64,000 nucleotides of DNA, from the NCBI RefSeq assembly GCF_029633915.1, contig NZ_CP091092.1, positions 1,054,001-1,118,000 of the forward strand. Reading direction: 5' to 3'. A model generated the notes under the pieces. It saw only the letters and a program-made list of their open reading frames with translations, was not told the origin of the DNA and made no database searches. Each line of letters begins with the position of its first letter. Position 1 is the stretch's first letter. Position numbers and translations under genes: made by a program. This stretch comes from Methanomicrobium antiquum (GTDB taxonomy: Archaea > Halobacteriota > Methanomicrobia > Methanomicrobiales > Methanomicrobiaceae). Positions 62,708 through 64,000 of this stretch are shown here, piece by piece.

Positions 62708-62880
62708 TGTTATGAAAGTTAAGATTCCGGATAAACTTATCAGGATTTTTGTGTGATGAAAAACGCATTCATCATGAGGCTTTTTTATGAAATTTACTTC
62801 GTAACTTACATAAAGCCGTGCATGAAATTTAATTTTGGGCAACATTTTCATTTAAGTCACGAAGCAACTTTTATGTAAAT
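62708..62880 (-). repeat. Modular palindromic repeat, inverted full copy plus a forward module 2
   Basis: Read on the minus strand, 62850 to 62708 shows diverged module 1, module 2 (AAGTTAC-GAA-GTAAATT), module 3 with TTTTTCATCACACAAAAA, and the closing TTAACTTTCATAACA. A separate module 2 in plus orientation (stem AAGTCAC-GAA-GCAACTT) lies at 62849-62875. The element is between the HAD gene stop and the FHA gene. Confidence 0.8.
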
Positions 62881-63005
62881 CTATTAATTATTAGAGTAGT
62901 GACTCAGATAAAAATGTATCATACTATTTAGATACCCCTGTTTAACCGAATGGTTAAAGAGATAACTGTTAAAAAATAGTCATCAGGACAAAAGGATTAA
63001 AAAAA

Positions 63006-63986
63006 TCATTTCAGACCTAGTATTTCAGGAAGGTTTGATACGGAATTTAAGATAAAATCAGGTTTGATGCCGGATGATATCAGTTTATCCTCACGGAATT
63101 TACCAGTTCTAACAAGTGCACCGGAGATACCGGCATTTTTTGCTCCGCCGATATCTGTTATAATGTCATCACCAACCACCAGAGTTTCATGAGGATCTTT
63201 TCCAAGTGATGAAAGTGATGAGTTGAAAAAAAGAAGAGAAGGTTTTCCGATAAGATAAGCATTTGTTTCGGTCGCATATTCAAGTCCTTTTATGAAGGGT
63301 CCGGCTGAAAGAGAAAGACCGTCCTTATCCATCCAGTATTTATCCATTTCAAGAGCAAAAAAAGAAATTTGCTTACATTGAACCTTGTTTGCAGGAACAG
63401 AATTTATGTGTTCAGTCCTAATCTCTGTCATATTTTCATCCTTTTTTTCAGATTTTGCCATATTGTTTTTATTACTGTATCCATTTTTGTTTGTACTTTT
63501 ATCTACGATGATTTTCTTCCGGAAAAAAACCTCGTTGTTTTCGATAGATTTGTTTTTGTTATATCTGTTGTTTTCAATTAAAATTCTAAAAACACGGTTA
63601 AGTCTTTCATAATTAAAATTCTGACCTGCATCACCGATAACAACTGCCTCAGGATTTATTTCATCGGAAATAAGACCTGATGAGTAAAAATCATCACAAA
63701 CATCTTCCGTTACTAAGAAAAAGCATTTCTTTATATCCATGAGATTAAGTATTTTAGATACAACAACTGCAGGCGTTATAATATTCTCTTTTGGAATTAT
63801 AAATCCAAAATCTTTTAATTTTTCAGAGATCGAATCAGAGGATTTTCTTGTTGTGTTCGAAAGGCACCGGAATTGAATTTTTGCATCAGCTATAAGATTT
63901 AGTGCATAACATGCACCATCAACTGCTTCTTCGCCGGAGTATAAAACTCCGTCTATATCAAATATTATTCCGGTAATTTTTTTCAT
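63006..63986 (-). CDS. NagD-type HAD phosphatase with a low-complexity insert
   Basis: The 326-residue protein has HAD motif I IIFDIDGVLYSGEEAVDGA at the N terminus, motif II FRCLSNTTRKSSDSI, a C2 cap, and the C-terminal motifs GPFIKGLEYATET with a downstream GKPS Lys and VVGDDIITDIGGAKNAGISG. It is a member of the HAD-IIA (NagD) subfamily, which hydrolyses small phosphoesters. Within the cap there is an extra segment of about 65 residues rich in Asn, Lys and Glu (residues 145-210) that is absent from typical 250-260 residue relatives. The substrate is unknown. The gene starts close to the window edge and is complete. Confidence 0.85.
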   Translation of the reverse strand: MKKITGIIFDIDGVLYSGEEAVDGACYALNLIADAKIQFRCLSNTTRKSSDSISEKLKDFGFIIPKENIITPAVVVSKILNLMDIKKCFFLVTEDVCDDFYSSGLISDEINPEAVVIGDAGQNFNYERLNRVFRILIENNRYNKNKSIENNEVFFRKKIIVDKSTNKNGYSNKNNMAKSEKKDENMTEIRTEHINSVPANKVQCKQISFFALEMDKYWMDKDGLSLSAGPFIKGLEYATETNAYLIGKPSLLFFNSSLSSLGKDPHETLVVGDDIITDIGGAKNAGISGALVRTGKFREDKLISSGIKPDFILNSVSNLPEILGLK

Positions 63987-64000
63987 AAAAGGTTATTTTT

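Overview
This window is AT-rich euryarchaeal DNA from a methanogen, most probably of the order Methanomicrobiales. Supporting genes are TFE-alpha, Alba, FtsZ2-type FtsZ beside a short ribbon-helix-helix gene, PCNA, primase large subunit, S17e, archaeal-type AlaRS, aTrm56, Dph6, CobY, F420H2:NADP oxidoreductase, FdhC, and the DUF39/NIL-ferredoxin/COG2122 set for homocysteine synthesis from sulfide. The species cannot be named from this sequence alone.

Layout. 1-3.5 kb: end of an IS21-type element with a broken istA, one copy of a ~183-bp dispersed repeat, a formate transporter gene with a membrane OB-fold partner, and 1.1 kb without genes. 3.5-9.5 kb: soluble multi-PAS chemoreceptor and CheW, a ClC channel gene split by an in-frame TGA, and an FKBP isomerase. 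9.6-17.6 kb: uvrA-uvrC-uvrB, a family-6 type DNA glycosylase, and a peroxiredoxin that seems to start at ATT. 17.6-18.9 kb: a palindromic repeat, a complete IS5/ISH1-type insertion sequence with 8-bp target duplication, and tRNA-Leu(GAG). 19-30.8 kb: ACT-domain regulator, a compact operon (wHTH, trm56, ATP-grasp, tfe, HD), the sulfur operon, NIF3, SWIM protein, alaS and a membrane-bound HTH regulator. 30.9-34.2 kb: cobalamin genes and the cdrS-ftsZ division locus with a multi-palindrome operator. 34.8-46.5 kb: coiled-coil and DUF373 proteins, Alba, lysine-pathway genes asd-dapB-dapA with S17e and a ThiN protein, priL-pcn, rlmE-moaA. 46.5-55.4 kb: accessory-looking stretch with many palindromic repeats, the second ~183-bp repeat, an orphan protein, an M20 peptidase, an autoregulated-looking HTH pair, dGTPase-like protein, an IS1634-type element with 6-bp target duplication, Mrp and GdhA. 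55.6-64 kb: NpdG, YgiQ radical SAM protein, Dph6 with a glutamine amidotransferase, a membrane Ser/Thr kinase next to an FHA-HTH protein, and a NagD-type HAD phosphatase.

The most unusual signal is a family of modular intergenic palindromes built from CATGAAAT...ATTTCATG and AAGTTAC-GAA-GTAACTT hairpins. Copies occur at about 17.6, 26.7, 46.5/46.8, 47.5, 48.8, 49.7, 53.9, 61.8 and 62.8 kb. All lie 3' of genes, and several carry paired base changes that keep the stems. Other notable points are two genes broken by single in-frame stop codons, an ATG that an IS has borrowed from its own target duplication, and clustered operators at cdrS and at a small wHTH gene.
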